Shown: piece after piece, positions 1-13,800 of the stretch
Layout of the letters: each line of letters begins with the position of its first letter
Position numbering within the stretch: position 1 is the stretch's first letter
Assembly (NCBI GenBank): GCA_023333565.1
Contig: JAJKFH010003394.1
Location: 124,001 to 188,000, forward strand
Direction: 5' to 3'
DNA length: 64,000 nucleotides
From: Puffinus mauretanicus
Lineage: Eukaryota; Chordata; Aves; Procellariiformes; Procellariidae
The notes under the pieces: model-generated
Told to the model about the DNA's origin: nothing
What the model saw: the letters and a program-made list of their open reading frames with translations, nothing else
Database searches by the model: none
Made by a program: the position numbers and the translations under genes

Positions 1-3000
1 ATAAAATAAGATAATGATTCCAAACTGTTCTGAAGTCTTGCCCCTCATTTGGCTGATGAGTGGGCAGGGAGGGGAGGGAGGGCAGTCCCTGTAGGGGCAC
101 TTGGCCCAGAAGGTCTGGAGGGAGGATGCACCGTGACATCCACATGAAGGGCTTTCTGGGTGCCACAAACAATTTGATGGACATTTTATACTGGGATAAC
201 AAATTCAGAGTTGTGGATATATTAAAAAGAAAAGCGTCTTGTGGAATAGTGGAATAGCCTCTCCCCGGGTCAGACAGGTCAGAAGAGCAGTGCCAGGCAG
301 TTTGCCGATAGGAACGAGTGCTTGGGAAGGGGAAAGAGCAGTTGGTCTGGGGGCAGCAGGCTCCTCTTTGTACCACTTCTTTTGCACCTCATGGAAGGAG
401 TCTTTATTCTTCTCTGGGAAGTTTCTAGCTTTTGTGGTATTCGGAGAGAACAGTTAACCCGTAACCGCTGGCAGCAGCTGAGCACGAAGAGGCCGCATTG
501 AACAGGAACTGCTGAGAACTCTCTAAATTGCATTTCCTCAAAATGAAACAGGATGGGATTACAACGTTTCCTTGGCATGGGCCTGAAACCAAAATGATTC
601 TTCACTGGCTAAATAATTTCATGCGCTGGTTAGACTGCAGCCTGCAGCCTGAGAGGGAAGGGAAGCTGGCTTCTCCTTAAGTTCTGTCCCTTGCTCTCAC
701 GAGAGCTTGAAACAGGGCTAAGACAAAGTAATTCCTTCCATTGCCAACCTCGGACTCCAGTTTGATTACTTGCTGCATTAATTTAGTGATTCTGTGATTT
801 GAACCCATTGGTTTATTGATTTAGTCTTAATAGGAACCCTGATGCAATCACAGGATTGTTCCATTTTTAATTAACTTAGCAAAATTGTAGCAGATTAACC
901 CTTGCTGCTTTAAGAGTAAACTCCCTTGTTTATTCTTTTCAATAAAACCCATTTCAATAAAATCCACCACACCAGTTTATTCTATCAGATTGCTCTGTGG
1001 GTCAGAAGCCCAAGTGCACATGTAATTTAGAATAAGGTAGTTCCAGGCCACTTGATTCTTCCTTCAGATTAGTATGAATCCCTCATATAATACATGGAGA
1101 GTGAGAGCAGCACAGAAGGGAGCATGGAAAACAAAGCTGAACAGCGGAAAAAGACCTGTTTTCTCATACTACTTATTTTTCCAGAAACACGCTATTGAAT
1201 CACGTAATTATTTCTAACTTAACTACTGACAGGTGGAAAAGGTTCAGAAATGTGTTTTAGGCATGGGCAAAATAACTGTTCTTACTGGTAGATGGATTTC
1301 CAGGTGTCAGACTATTCAGTAGGGTGGCTTTAAATAATGGTCATAGTTCATATTTGTACGGTACCTTAGAGTCCGCTCTGCCTTCCATCATGTTTGATAA
1401 GGAAATAGTCCACTTACTGTACTGAAATTTCAGCTGCAAGCCTCTGTAGAGAGTAATCATACATTTTTAGGGCATTTTCCATTCCGGCTATCTGATGCTA
1501 TTATTGAACTTTTCAACTTGTTGCCCATGCTTTTTGCAGCATGATCATACCATTTATTTCTTTCTCAGCACTCTTTCTGTTAGCTGTTGCTCACAGAAAC
1601 CCCCAGTACTGGATGCCAAAGGAAGGCTGCAGAGTCCAGGCCTGTGGACCTCATATCTTAAACAGGGAGCTCCGACACTTACTGTGTGCATCCTTCTGGC
1701 ACTCTCAGAAAGATGCTGCTTTTCTCCTTCAGTTTCCTTGGCTCTCCAAGTATCATATTTACAGCTGGTACTCTTGTTTTTCTGAACCAGAGCCAAACCA
1801 ACTCACCATAGGCTGAATACATGCGTTTGTAGATGAAAAGCTCTATGAGTTGGTTCTCAGATTTGATTTTCTGAATCAAACAATGCATAGAAAGAAGGGC
1901 GATAATGGGTGTATGTTTGCCTAGAAAAAGTAGGATGTCTATAAATGAAAAGATGGGTAAGGAACAACCAGAAATTACCAGAATGTTGATGCAGTTCAAT
2001 TTCAACCTCCAAAACTACAAGCAGGAAAATGAACTGCATCTCAGTGACTTGTAAAAGGAACTGGGGCATTGACTACAATGAGCTTGAAGCTGCTCTAATG
2101 AAATCATTCCATCAGATGTGTGCAAACAGCTGGAAGAGGAAAACAGCTGGTGTAAAGACCCTGGGATAAATTGCTCACCAAAGTAACAGAAACTGCAGAA
2201 ATATGTCAAATTTGTTCAAGTTTCAAGGAGAAAAGACAGCTGCTGACCACACTGGTGCAAAGGAAAAGGTGGCTGCCAAAACAAATCAAAGGTTATGAGC
2301 CATGAAACGTCCACAGCGTCAACAAAACAGATCCTCTCTTCTCAGCAGCTCTCGCCGGGACTTTTGCCACTTCTGGGAGCTCGCAGGATGGAGAAAAACC
2401 AGTGGCTGGAGGATTCACCGAGCTGGCCCTGCACGTTCACACAGAAGGAAGCCTCCACTGCCGACAAGGCTGCTCCAAGCAAGCCCCTGCTGGTCCTGTT
2501 GCCGCGGCTGGGATGCACTGGGGACTCCGGGGACCTGCCCTGGGACTCTGCTGGGACAGCGGGTGGTGGGGAGGGAAGGTGGCTTTGATCAGCCCATGGC
2601 ACGGTTTGCCAGAAGCCAGCGCGGCAGTCCCAAGGCTTTTGTTTTCCTGTATTTGATGTGTTATTGTAATGCTGTCAATATTTGAGCTAATTTTTGATGC
2701 AGAACAGGTCCATCTGCTCCCTGCTAATGGAAATATTTCATTTATCGTCACGCTTTTTCCAGTTTTCAAACCTATGATGCTGAGAGAGCTCAAAGCTAAT
2801 CCCGTGCATCTTGTGAGTGGGGTAGAGCAAACAGAAAGGCCGCAGCACTGCTAGCTCACCCACTCATCCCTTCACAAACCCATGCTTCCCTGATAAAGTG
2901 CTTTACAAACTAATATTATACACCAAAAAGATTAAGCTTTTGAAATGAAGGAAGCAGCTGGGTCACAGCTTGGTGTGCAGTGGGTGAACGGTAACTGGAA

Positions 3001-6000
3001 AAAGGCCTGCTTCCTATCAAATACAGTGGGAGTTTTACAGGATTTTGTAGGAGAAATTTGGTTATTTTAAATCTTGTGCAATGGACCACCCTCACTCTAT
3101 TCACACACACACAAGTAAATTAGATGATACTTAATTTTCCCTATCTCCCATGGAAGACTAAGAGGCTGGGTCAACTCAGCCAGAAGAAACAGATTCCCGA
3201 GAGTCCCCGCGGTTTCAGTTCAAAGCTCAGATCAATAAGGTATTCCTGTGCCTTAGAATAAAGACTTGTAAATATGTACTTGCCACCTTATTCTCTTTGT
3301 AATGTAACCAGGGGGTATGTCTCAACAAGTGATAATTGGAAAACAACCACATGTGAGAAATCACCTTCCTTCAGAAAGGAGACAGCCAAAAATAGAACTG
3401 AGCAGATCACAGGCCAGGGCGCTCCAGGATCTTTCCACATGAATGACAGCGAGTGGAAATGAAATGGCAAAATCAGAGCTGATGACAGCCTGCCTGCCTG
3501 CTAGATGTGACCTGCAAATGGATTTTAAAACATTTCCAACTACTATCACAATTCAGGCTGCATATCCTTGTTACCTTCACGCAGAGGGACATTTTAGAGG
3601 GAAAGAGGTGGCTTTTTTTCTGGCTGTACCTCTCAGTAGGTATGAGGTCTCCCCAAACTCCTTGGCTTGGTCTGTGGTATCTGCTATGCATCTTTCTGTG
3701 CCAAGCACCCTATTTCAAGTTCAGCAAATCATTTTATGAATAATGAAACTGCCGTTTCCATCAGACGTGAATGCTGTGCCAGCCCTGGCTTGGTGCTAGC
3801 AGGATCCGTTGTGCAGGTTGGAGCTTGGCAGGAGGAGGCGGGCAGGATGGATTTCAAGAAGGTAGTGGGTTTTTAAGAGCAAGAGACGAAACCCAGGGTC
3901 TGTTCGGTCTCATATCCTGCTTTCAACAACAGACCGGGCTGGGTGCCTGCAGCCTGCAGCAGGACAAGATATCCCAGATATTTTGCAGTCTTCTTCCAGG
4001 AATGTGTCTGGTCACCAGACTGACCACGGCACAGGTCAGGTGTCTGTATATCAGGGCAGCATATTCAACATCAAGAGCATTTTCTTTTTGCTTCTGACAA
4101 AGTGGGGGGAGAATGAGATCATACACTCAGAGGGCATCAGAGAGCCCCACCGTACCTAGGTTGCTGCCATATCTGGATGGAAGTGTTGTCCAAGGAAGAT
4201 GCAACTTTTGTCTAAGGTTGTTTTAAGGAGGGATCAAACATCCCATTTGAATTCTTGCTCTTTGACAGGATCTACATCCATTTCCTACAAGAGTTTTTTC
4301 AAGGTACCTGTTGAGCAGGGCAGCCTGATTAGAAGAAACCCAAATTGCAGGATTGAAGGACAGGCTTCTGTTACGGCACGTGCCCTCCTTGCCTGCCTTC
4401 ACCACACCAAACACCTTGAGAAGAGAGTGACCAGGAAGATTTTAACTGGGCACGGAAACAACTAGCAGACAACAGCTACAATAGGACAACAATACAGGAA
4501 AATAACAGACTAGTGATCAGTATTGAACCATGATATTCACCCGGCGGCCGATCCTCTGCCTAACTCCCTTCGGCCTGCGAGCAGCTTGTGCCGAGACAGG
4601 CAGTTTGCCCATGTCTCTCTTGAACCCCGAAGGACACCATTGCTTCCATCTATCTTGTTCAACCTGCAAAAAATTAAGGGGCTATCTTCCTTGTCTGGAC
4701 TGTGGTTTTAATTGCACCAGTCATTTGTAGTGTTTGGTAGGTTTGTATTTCAGGGGAAGGAGGAACTTCTCTGTGCTCCTGTCTCCAGTAGTGGTCACGG
4801 CATCGGTGGTGGGTCAGATGAGGAGGTCTCTGCTCAGAATCCCTCCTGCCCTGCCAGCTAAAGCAAAAGGGCAGCACATAAGTTAACTGACCAAATTGGC
4901 CAATGGCCTCATAACAATAACATTTGAATGTTATTTGTGTTCTCTCAGCATGAGGAATAAGGAGAGAGTGAAGGAGTGGCCAATGCCAGCACAGGACAGT
5001 CCTCTGGGGTGACCACAGTGCTTGGTTGCAGAGGGTCACATCTTACCATGAGGTGATGAAGACCACCTTTCCACCACACCATTTCTGTTTGTTACGGCGC
5101 TGGTGGTGAGTGAGAGCAGAAACACAGCAGTGACACAGCACCGGCTCCCGTGGGACATGATTGCCGGTGTTTCTGGCCAAGACCGGGGGGTGTCTCCCCA
5201 GGCAGCCCAGCTCCATAGTCCAGGACCGAAGCTCCAACTTCACAGAAATCCATCGGGAAATTTCCACTCGCTTCAACAGCACTAGCATTTCAGCCAATTT
5301 TTGCTTCATGTGACAAGATGCCACACTTCCCAGAGTGATTTTTTTTGGTCCATGTAGCAAAGTTTCCACTAGTATTGGATAGCCTTTGGCCTAGAGCGGG
5401 TGAGGTCTCCATACCTGGATGAAGGGAATGAAACATTTGTCCTGTAGTTTGAATTTAATAAGGGAAAAGAAAAAGGAAAAGAAAAAGAAATAGAGGAAGA
5501 CAGAGCCACAGCTGAGGAGGCTAGGACACCTGAAATGAGAAAGTCCTGAGGAGATGGAGTATTAGAAAGACAATAGGTCAAAGCTGCACAATGAATTTAT
5601 CACCAGGCTCTGTTATTTTTTACATAGTTGTGTCATCCATCACAGGGATGTTTTCTCTAAATGAGTGAAGTATACGGCAAGCTGCCCTTTCAGTTACGTG
5701 CACATACAGGAGTAAAATACCTTGTTATATTTTTTGCCAGAAATTTCCGAGTATGCTAAGAACGCAAGGAGATTTTTCTTCTGATTCCATTTACTGTAGG
5801 AACATTCTTTTTCCCCTGTTTTATAATAACCCTGCTCTGAAGGTGGGACATCCGTTGAATTCATTGTACTTCATTTATCAAGTTTGGAAAGATACACAGA
5901 AGACATCCCTCGAGGGATGGGAAGTTCTGATACTTAGAGAAATAAAATTTAATATCTACTTTGCTGGTGTAATGGAAAATATTATTACTTTCAGAAATAC

Positions 6001-8385
6001 ATTTCAAGTTGGGAGACAAAGGTTTTAGGCAGATCTTTCAGAGAAAATTGTGTTTTATTGAAAATGGATATAAAAGTAGATTAAGTCTCTTCCCATACAT
6101 TAATGCAACATACTTTAGTCTGCTTCAAGAAGTCTGGGCAGCTTGTGAAAAATGTGAGCTTGTATAACTGATAGTCAAGCTTATCAGGGGACATCCTACA
6201 GGTAAGCCCAGTGTTTACATGAAAGCATCCTGAACACTGGGAATCGTCTGTAAAACCAGACAAAAGAAAACAGACCTAGAAAATGAGAAAATCCATAGTA
6301 ACTGAATAAATACAACAAAGACCTGGGCAAAAATCTCAAATGCTGTAAAACGATGTAGCAGCAGTAACTTCAGCAGACAAACTGGAACTGGTGTCTTGGA
6401 GACATAAGCACAGTTTTGTCTTCTGCTCTTCTGGCAATGCCTAGATAATCAGCTAAGATTTGATACCATTGCCTGAAAGTTAGTTAACGTCTCAGAATAA
6501 AATGCCATCCACTGGTGTTAACGCTCTTCTTACTTGCCAGTAGACTTGCAAAGCAGAGAGGGCAGGACATCACCAGTGAACTTCAGCTGTGGTGAGTCTT
6601 TTAGATGGGACTGTCATCACCAAGAGAGTCTGAGATGTCCATCTCAGTGCCACGAAGGGATGCAAAGGTAGCTCCAGCACAACCCCGTGTGATGGGCTGT
6701 AACTGGCACCACTGCTAAGGAGGCCGGCTGTCCCGAATGCTGCTCTGGGACAGTGGCAAAGTGCATCAGACCTGCCTGAGCCTCCAGCAACAAAACAGGT
6801 TGAGAAATCACAGCCTCTGGAAAAAGAAAACAGTCTCTTTCTGAAGGATATCAGGGAGTGATACTGTTGTTAATCTGGTGCCATTAAAAAAAAAAAGTCT
6901 AAGAAGCTCCTTGACTATGAAAACTGTTGTTGCTCCCCAAAATTTTTCTGAACAAATCTGTTCTGCCATGTGTTCCCAATGCTTACCAATACAAACTCCT
7001 CTGCCCAATTCCCCCCCAGCCCCAACGTACGTCAACGCCACTGTCCTTGTCTCCATCCTTCAGGACAGTCAACATCTTCCGATACTTCACACACGGACAG
7101 TGCATGAATGGCTCCCTGCCCAGGAGGTTTCCTGACACGGCTGTAGTCTTCCTTCCTGATGCTTCGCTTAGGACCAAAAGCACCAGGTTCTTCCATATGT
7201 CCCTACATTCCAGCCAACCGATAGCATTTTGTACCAGGGAACAGGCCATCCATGGACCATAAACAACACTCATGTACACTTTCATCTTGATGGACAATCT
7301 GAAAAACTGGAATGTCATTTGAACGCTGCTTCCATTGCATCTACAAGAGAAAACTAGAAACAAAGTGATTCAGATGGGGAAAATGCAGGAGGGAACTCTT
7401 TTATGCTACTGGAGCTGGATTTGTGATGCTTCGCTAAACAAAGCGTTGCTGTTGATAGCAGATATTTTCCAGAAGTGCCCTGGGATGGGAATTTATGGGA
7501 GTGGAGAGAGAGCAATTGCCAGAAAGGGTGGGAATAATAGTCCTCCAAGGATTTCTTGTAAACAACATTCCCTGCTGGGCTGTTTCCTCACTGGATAATT
7601 TAAAATGAGATTTTATATTCTCTGTCTGGGATATTTAGCTCTTATGGGTTGTTTTTATCAGTTGAGTAGTTTGGATGATTCCCTTTGCTAGCTGTGATTA
7701 CCTCCAGAGCAGCTGGCTTGGCCTTTCCTGGGAGGTTTGTGCTCCAGTGCCGATCCTCTGGCTACCTCGAGCCTCTTAAAACCTCCTGAAACCTCCCCTC
7801 GCTCAGGAGCCGTCCCTCCCCGTCCCGCCTGGCTGTAAATGCCACCCTGGGAAGCACAGCTCTTTCAAGAGGAAGCTGGTGTCTCTTGTCGCCCAGTGTT
7901 GCCACCACTTTTTGAGTGTGTGGGTGATCTCGGCCTCTGGGATTTCAAATGAAGGCTCCAAAAAAGCTGGTTAACTTAAATCCAAATCAAGAAGGAACCG
8001 GACAATTACTTTCAAAGTTTTGCCACATATCTAAATTACACGGGAACATTGTTAAGGTGTGGTCTGATTCTAACGAGCAGGGTGAAGGGGCCCAAGAAGC
8101 CTCTTCTGCCTAGAAGACATTTCAGATTTGAGGAGAGAAGAGGAAGGGAGTAGAAAGAGTCTCAAAATCTGTTTTCTCTACAACTAAATTTCTCCATGGC
8201 AAAGAAAGCATATGGTATGAATGCAGAAACTCATTAGTGCAGACCTTTGGGAGACACCACGATTAAGCAAAACAGAGCCAGATGAACATTTGAGAGAAAC
8301 AACAAATTGCCAACGCTGGAGAAAAATAACTGAGAGCCAAGTAACTACAGTTGCAGACTCATGAAAAGAATATTCAGGAATGTGA

Positions 8386-8414
8386 TTTCTGAGAAAGGCT
8401 TTTTCTGAGAAAGG
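8386..8414 (+). repeat. 13-bp direct repeat, 16-bp period
   Basis: TTTCTGAGAAAGG occurs at 8386-8398 and 8402-8414, separated by three bases. Confidence 0.9.
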
Positions 8415-9452
8415 TTTCTGGCTCTGTGAGTAAGTTAGCTCAGTCCTCAGTGGTGGTGCAGACAGATATTTAGGTTGATAGCAGATAGCTGATGACACTT
8501 TTCTGTGAACCCTTTCCACCTCATATTGCTTTAAATATTTCAAGAATTTAAGATCCTTCCCTGGGCTGCTTAGATTCTTGGTCCTTCTTTTACAGTGAGG
8601 TCCTCTAAAATTAAAATACCAGCACAGAAATGCCATGAAGACAAGTTTCCTTCCCCTCCAGAAGGAAATACGGAGTCATGACAGAAGATAAATACATGTG
8701 ACCTCACACACATCCTTCAGTCAGCAGGAAATTATCTCCTTTAAATCTTCTTTTCTTGGCCTTTTGCCCACCGTTACATGACTTTCATCAAGAACTCATA
8801 CCTACCAGACTTCATTGTGCTTCTAAACCCTAAGCCTGAAAAGAAGATCTAATTTAGCTGATTGGAGGAAAACAATATGGAGAAATTACAGTTTGTAAGG
8901 GATTATTTTAAATGCTAGCTACATCTACTACATTTAACTGGGATCTAGAAGCTCGTTATAGGAGGATGTGTTTTAAACACATGCAGAATATGTATTGTAG
9001 TGATGATTTGTCAAATTATGAGCCAATTAGTTCTGCAATCAAACTTCATAAACGTAGTGCCTCACTGCTACCTGTATCTTTTGGTTAAACTGGATTTCTC
9101 TATCCTGTGTTTGGAACAGAATTATTTTGGACAGCATTAATTAGAAGCTGCAATTTTCAAATAACATACAGTTTTTGTAGCAGGCTAGTCCAATGACCTT
9201 AAAACATTATTTTTTGTTTATGCCAGTCCCAAATTTACTCTAACATTTTAAGTTACCTCTTTGAATTTAAAACCTGGTGCTAACTTGGTACCTCTCCATT
9301 GGAGTAGGTGGAAAAGAGTCATGGATGAGCATTCATTACTCACATCTGTGTAACATTCAGGTGAAACCAGTTGATTTCTGCTTAAAAGTTGCATTGTTTT
9401 CACATTCCTACTATAAAGCATAAAGACATCTTTTTTGTCCCTCGCCATGGGC

Positions 9453-9494
9453 CTTGTCCTGGTACCCTTGTCCTGGTACCCTTGTCCTGGTACC
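9453..9494 (+). repeat. 14-bp tandem repeat, three perfect units
   Basis: CTTGTCCTGGTACC is repeated three times head to tail without a mismatch, followed by a partial unit (TTGTACC). Each unit holds a KpnI-like GGTACC palindrome. Unit length is not a multiple of three and no gene is here. Confidence 0.95.
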
Positions 9495-10449
9495 TTGTAC
9501 CCTAAGTGATGAAGACCCGACTGTGCATCGGTGACTTGGGTGCAAGGGCTCTGTCCTAACTGTGAGGCTCCTGGTGAGAGATGCTCTCTCCACCTCACTC
9601 CTCAGCCCTGCCGCTGGCAGGTCGTGCTGTGATGGGCACGGAGTATTGGCCTTCCTCTGCAGCTGCGACGTGCTTGAGGTGACGAGATGTAGGAGTGAAA
9701 CGGCAGGGCACACACCTCAGTCACCTTCACGGGGTTCTCTTCCCCCTGGCTAGCCACCATCGGGCTTCCTAGTAGGAAAGGCTGGGAAATTCCTCTGCTG
9801 GAGAGGAAGGAGAGTGGGCGCTTCGAAGGCCGGGTGACTGGCCCAGTGCCGTTCACGGAGGAGTGTTTACACACATGTCCTTGCATAGCGCATCCCTGAG
9901 GAAAATGTCAGCTCCTATGGAGGAGGCAAACCCCGCGTCCAAGGCTGTCAGGGAGCTCTCGGCAGCTCGCAGTTGAGTACCAGACTTGGGGCTGCAGCAG
10001 AAGGGCATCCATTTTCCCTTTGGGCAGAAGAACGCTCAGGCCAAGGTTTTTCCCTGTGTGCTCAGAAACGATGTGTGTGTAACTTTGTCACATCCTTGTG
10101 CTGGCTCCTGGAATAACGTTCAGGTAGGTGTCACGGTACAGAAGCAGCCGAACTGCAGGCCCTGGCTCTCATCCTGCTGAATCCACCTCCACAGCTGGCA
10201 GACCTTATGCTTCCACCTCGTTTGCGATGAAAACCCACAGTCCTCTCACTTTTAGTCCAGCCTGAGGCTCCGCTATACGTCTGCCCAGCACATCTGGCTG
10301 GATTCGGTACCCGCTGTATTTCCCTCGGGGCGTGAATGATCTGCACATCACACTGAACCAGAAGGGCCTTTTCATAACAGAAACAGCGTTACTGAGTCAT
10401 AAGAACAAAGCCTGCCATAAATGCAAATAATTTTAGGTAAGGTTATGTG

Positions 10450-10800
10450 CGTACCTATCTAGTTAGACCCAACGCTCCCCTCTGAGGTGGGCTCAGCCGC
10501 CTCCTCCCCAGGCTCTGGGTGCTGGGAGCGACCTGCGCCTGCCCGCGGGGAACAGCTCTGGCCGTCGGGACAGGGAGCGCCAGCTGCATCGAGAACTTCC
10601 TCCGCGGTTGTGTGCACCGGAGACTGAGCCGCTTGCTCAGTTGTGCCTCGTCAAAAGCAGCTCGTTGGTAATCAGTAAAACCTGTCGAACACCTGCAGCG
10701 CTCCGATGGCCATGTCACCCCTGCCAAGGGGCAGCACAAGCGAGACAGGGGAATGACGGTGGCTTTGCTGCTGACGCGAAGGATGGTTTAAGTATTCCTG
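10450..10800. promoter_or_regulatory. CpG-dense patch of unknown role
   Basis: About 25 CpG in 350 bp by eye, near the number expected from base composition, while the surrounding sequence is CpG-poor. Such density normally means an unmethylated regulatory region. No TATA box, clear start site or coding exon was found. It could be the promoter of an unannotated transcript, an enhancer, or a GC-rich exon of unknown gene. Confidence 0.45.
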
Positions 10801-13800
10801 ACACATTCCTCTCGCATGCGGCGGGTCTGCTCTCCTTAGGCTTGGTTTTAAACCTTTGTAGAACTGGGGCTATCTGCTCAGCTCCGAATATAGCCTCCCT
10901 GTAATTCCACAGGCTCGGTGGCGAAGGCGACAGAGATCCCAGCCCCAATTCACACCGCCGGGAGCAGCCTGCCACAATTAACGAACTGGAACTGCTTCTG
11001 ACAGATGTGAAGATGAAACTTAGCACTGGAAGCACCCGGTGTCTTCCACACTTATTTCAGTCTTGAGAAATGATCAAGGAAAACCTGCAGCTTGTGTTGC
11101 TAAGTAGCGGCCACCATAACAAACCTTTTCATGCCTTTTCTGGCTCATTGCTGCCTCCCTCAGCATCATCAGGACTAGCTACAAGTTTGCATTCATGTAA
11201 TTACAAAACGCAAAATGGTACATTTAGTTTATTTTCGGGGTCTCTCATCAGTTACTTGACCAATCAGAGAAACATTCCTAAGTTACGTATCAGATTTGGC
11301 TTTTGAATCCAAATGCTAAGCTGCTTCTCCTTCTATTTTTTCTCGCAACGTTGACTGTGGTTTCTTATTCCTTAAACATCAGCATTTCTTTTGTTTTGGA
11401 GATTAGTCCCATAGTCAAGGAATATGAGAAGCAGCTTAATTTGTACAAAAACAAATTTAGCTGAACTTTTCTGCAAAAATGCTCAGCGGTGGAACCGTTT
11501 ATGGTATCCTGATCCCTTCGTTTCAGAGTTAAAATCCACTGCGATGTGTGGTACACGCTGCCTGTGAAGTGCACATTGACTCTAATTCTGGCTTACTCTC
11601 AAGTAACGCGCGGACTGGATACATTAACTTCCACAAGATGGACAGAAAGCTAGCGCAGACGCATCCTCTGGCAGAGGCTGGACTTGAGCTCTGTCATAAA
11701 AATACCCAATTTGAGGGAGAACATTCAACTGCTGCCTTGGAAAAGCAGAATATTAATACTGGTGTGCAAGTTGACGATAAACATGCCAATCCACCAGTTT
11801 TAGCCAAGTGCTGGGACTCCCGAATTCAAACAGTATTATTCTGAATAATTTTCTTAGACTGATTTAACACACATGCAAAGTTGGCACAGCCATCCGAAAA
11901 AGCAATCCTCGCCCCTTCCCTTCTCTATTCTCCTGCCTGGTGCTTCTTGTGTTATGCTGGCACCAGTTTCTGCGTGGCTGCAGTGCGCAGGGTGTAGGAA
12001 TTGATCCAGCTGGAAGAAAAAAAACATGTTTCTTTTGGTGGTTTTTACCCTGAATCAGTTCCCACCATCCCCAAACCTAGATAACTAAATTGTACAAACA
12101 ATTGCCAGCACTACCTGGGCACTGCAAGGCAGGGAAGGGGAAAGTATTCCAAGAAAGCAGCAGAACAGTTTAGTTTAGAGGAGTCCTTGCGTGGAGAACG
12201 CACTGGCTTTAAACCCCCATCTGCTCTAGAAGGATGCTAAGTGTCATGAGCAAATCTGTGTTTCTCATCGCATGTATTCTTGATCAATGTCAAACAACAT
12301 TTGTAAACATCCATGATTAAAGGTCAACCACACAGTCCTCAATTATTTAGTGTTAGTTTCAGGCTATGTTATAATGTTTAATGTTTTTATTGAAAACAAA
12401 AGTTGGGCAAACAAGGAAAGCAGGGGGGCTGGGGAAGGGCGAACATGTAGAGACCCAGCTCATGACGGCCAGACTACTTCTCGTATCCTTCCTGGCTGCT
12501 GGGGAATAGCTAGGGCCAAGTGAAATTGGAGGGTGTGTTCTCCCAGAAAGCTTCTGGCATTTTATTCTACTTATAACACAACATTAACATTAGTGTTTGG
12601 CTAACATGAGTATTTTCTCCTAGCTGAGTTTTTGGATTTTTTTTGGACTCTGCATGAAAATGTTTTGAACTAAATAAAATGTAAAAACAGCTCCTGTGAG
12701 AATAATAAGGGAAACCTTCCTTTTTTTCTACCTTCTGTTCTTGTCTCTCTGGGGGCTTTACCAGGCATTCAGAAGTTAGCAAGAAATGCAGAGAGAACTG
12801 TCCTTTCTTCCTTGTGTGTTGGGACAATCTATTTCCTGGTCCTTTAGTTCTTCTATACATTCATCTTGCAGAAGTTCACAGTATATAGCCTAGCCAATTC
12901 TTATAGGTGTAACAAAAGAAAAAACTTTGAAAAAGCACAAGCAGGAACATGATAACCACTTGAGGAAATGTTCCACAAGTAGTGAACAATTGAGAGCTTT
13001 GGAAACAGAAAAACTCACCAGAACCCCACTCCCCCACAAAAGTAATCTGTCATGACCACCACACAAACACACACATGGCAGGGGGATGACAATAAGGAGT
13101 GAGAATAACCCTTCAAAGTTTGACTTCCTTTATTTGCAGGTGTAGGAGCACGTTAGCTGGAAAGACCAAAGCAGAAAAGGCAATCTAGTGTGTACAGATG
13201 GGCACAGCTCAACATCTTTACCACCATATACTTGACCCTCCAACAAAGTCCCTGAAGTCAACTTGCAGATGACAGCTGCCAGTTAGGCTGCTAACCAAGT
13301 TGGTTTAAAATCCTGAAGTGTGAGTCCCAGTGATACCTTCAGCCAATACTTTTAGCTAAGTTAGAACCTGCCTTATAAAATGTCTTGTGAATTACGAAGA
13401 GTCCTCTACTCATACCCTTCCCAGAAGCAGAGAGCTATTTAACCTACAGATGTAGATAACTTCCCCCCTTCCGCCCCGGCTGGAATGAGAAGAGAGCGCT
13501 CTCGGGGGAGAACTGGAGCAGTATGTCGTCAAGGTGGTCAGACACGCAGGGCAGGAATTCATTCAGCAACTGAATCTCCTTGCAGGAATGTTTCCTTAGA
13601 TTCATGAACTGCTTTCCTTTTCACCCACCAAAAAGGAGTAATTGGGAAAGCAGGACATGCATAGCAGCCACTGATGTAAATACTTAAGATTTGAAGACAG
13701 AACAAACCTGCTGCCAGTGGGGAAGACGGAGCACTGAGAGGTATTCACAGCAGTTCCTTCCCCTCGCTGATGCAGTGCAACGCTGTAGCCAAACACGCTA

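Larger units (their letters stand above)
1..10440. other. Intergenic sequence downstream of RAD21, far part
   Basis: No gene was recognised. Open frames are of chance length; the longest (8184-8636 minus, 150 codons) has no recognisable motif, and an open frame of this size is expected about once by chance in a window like this. GC-richer patches occur near 2,330-2,640 and 9,500-10,350. In human the next gene beyond RAD21's 3' end is UTP23, but none of its exons is seen here. Confidence 0.65.

Noticed and set aside
8184..8636. 150-codon open frame on the minus strand
   Set aside because: Longest frame outside RAD21 and the GC-rich parts, but about one of this length is expected by chance in 64 kb; no motif and no splice context.
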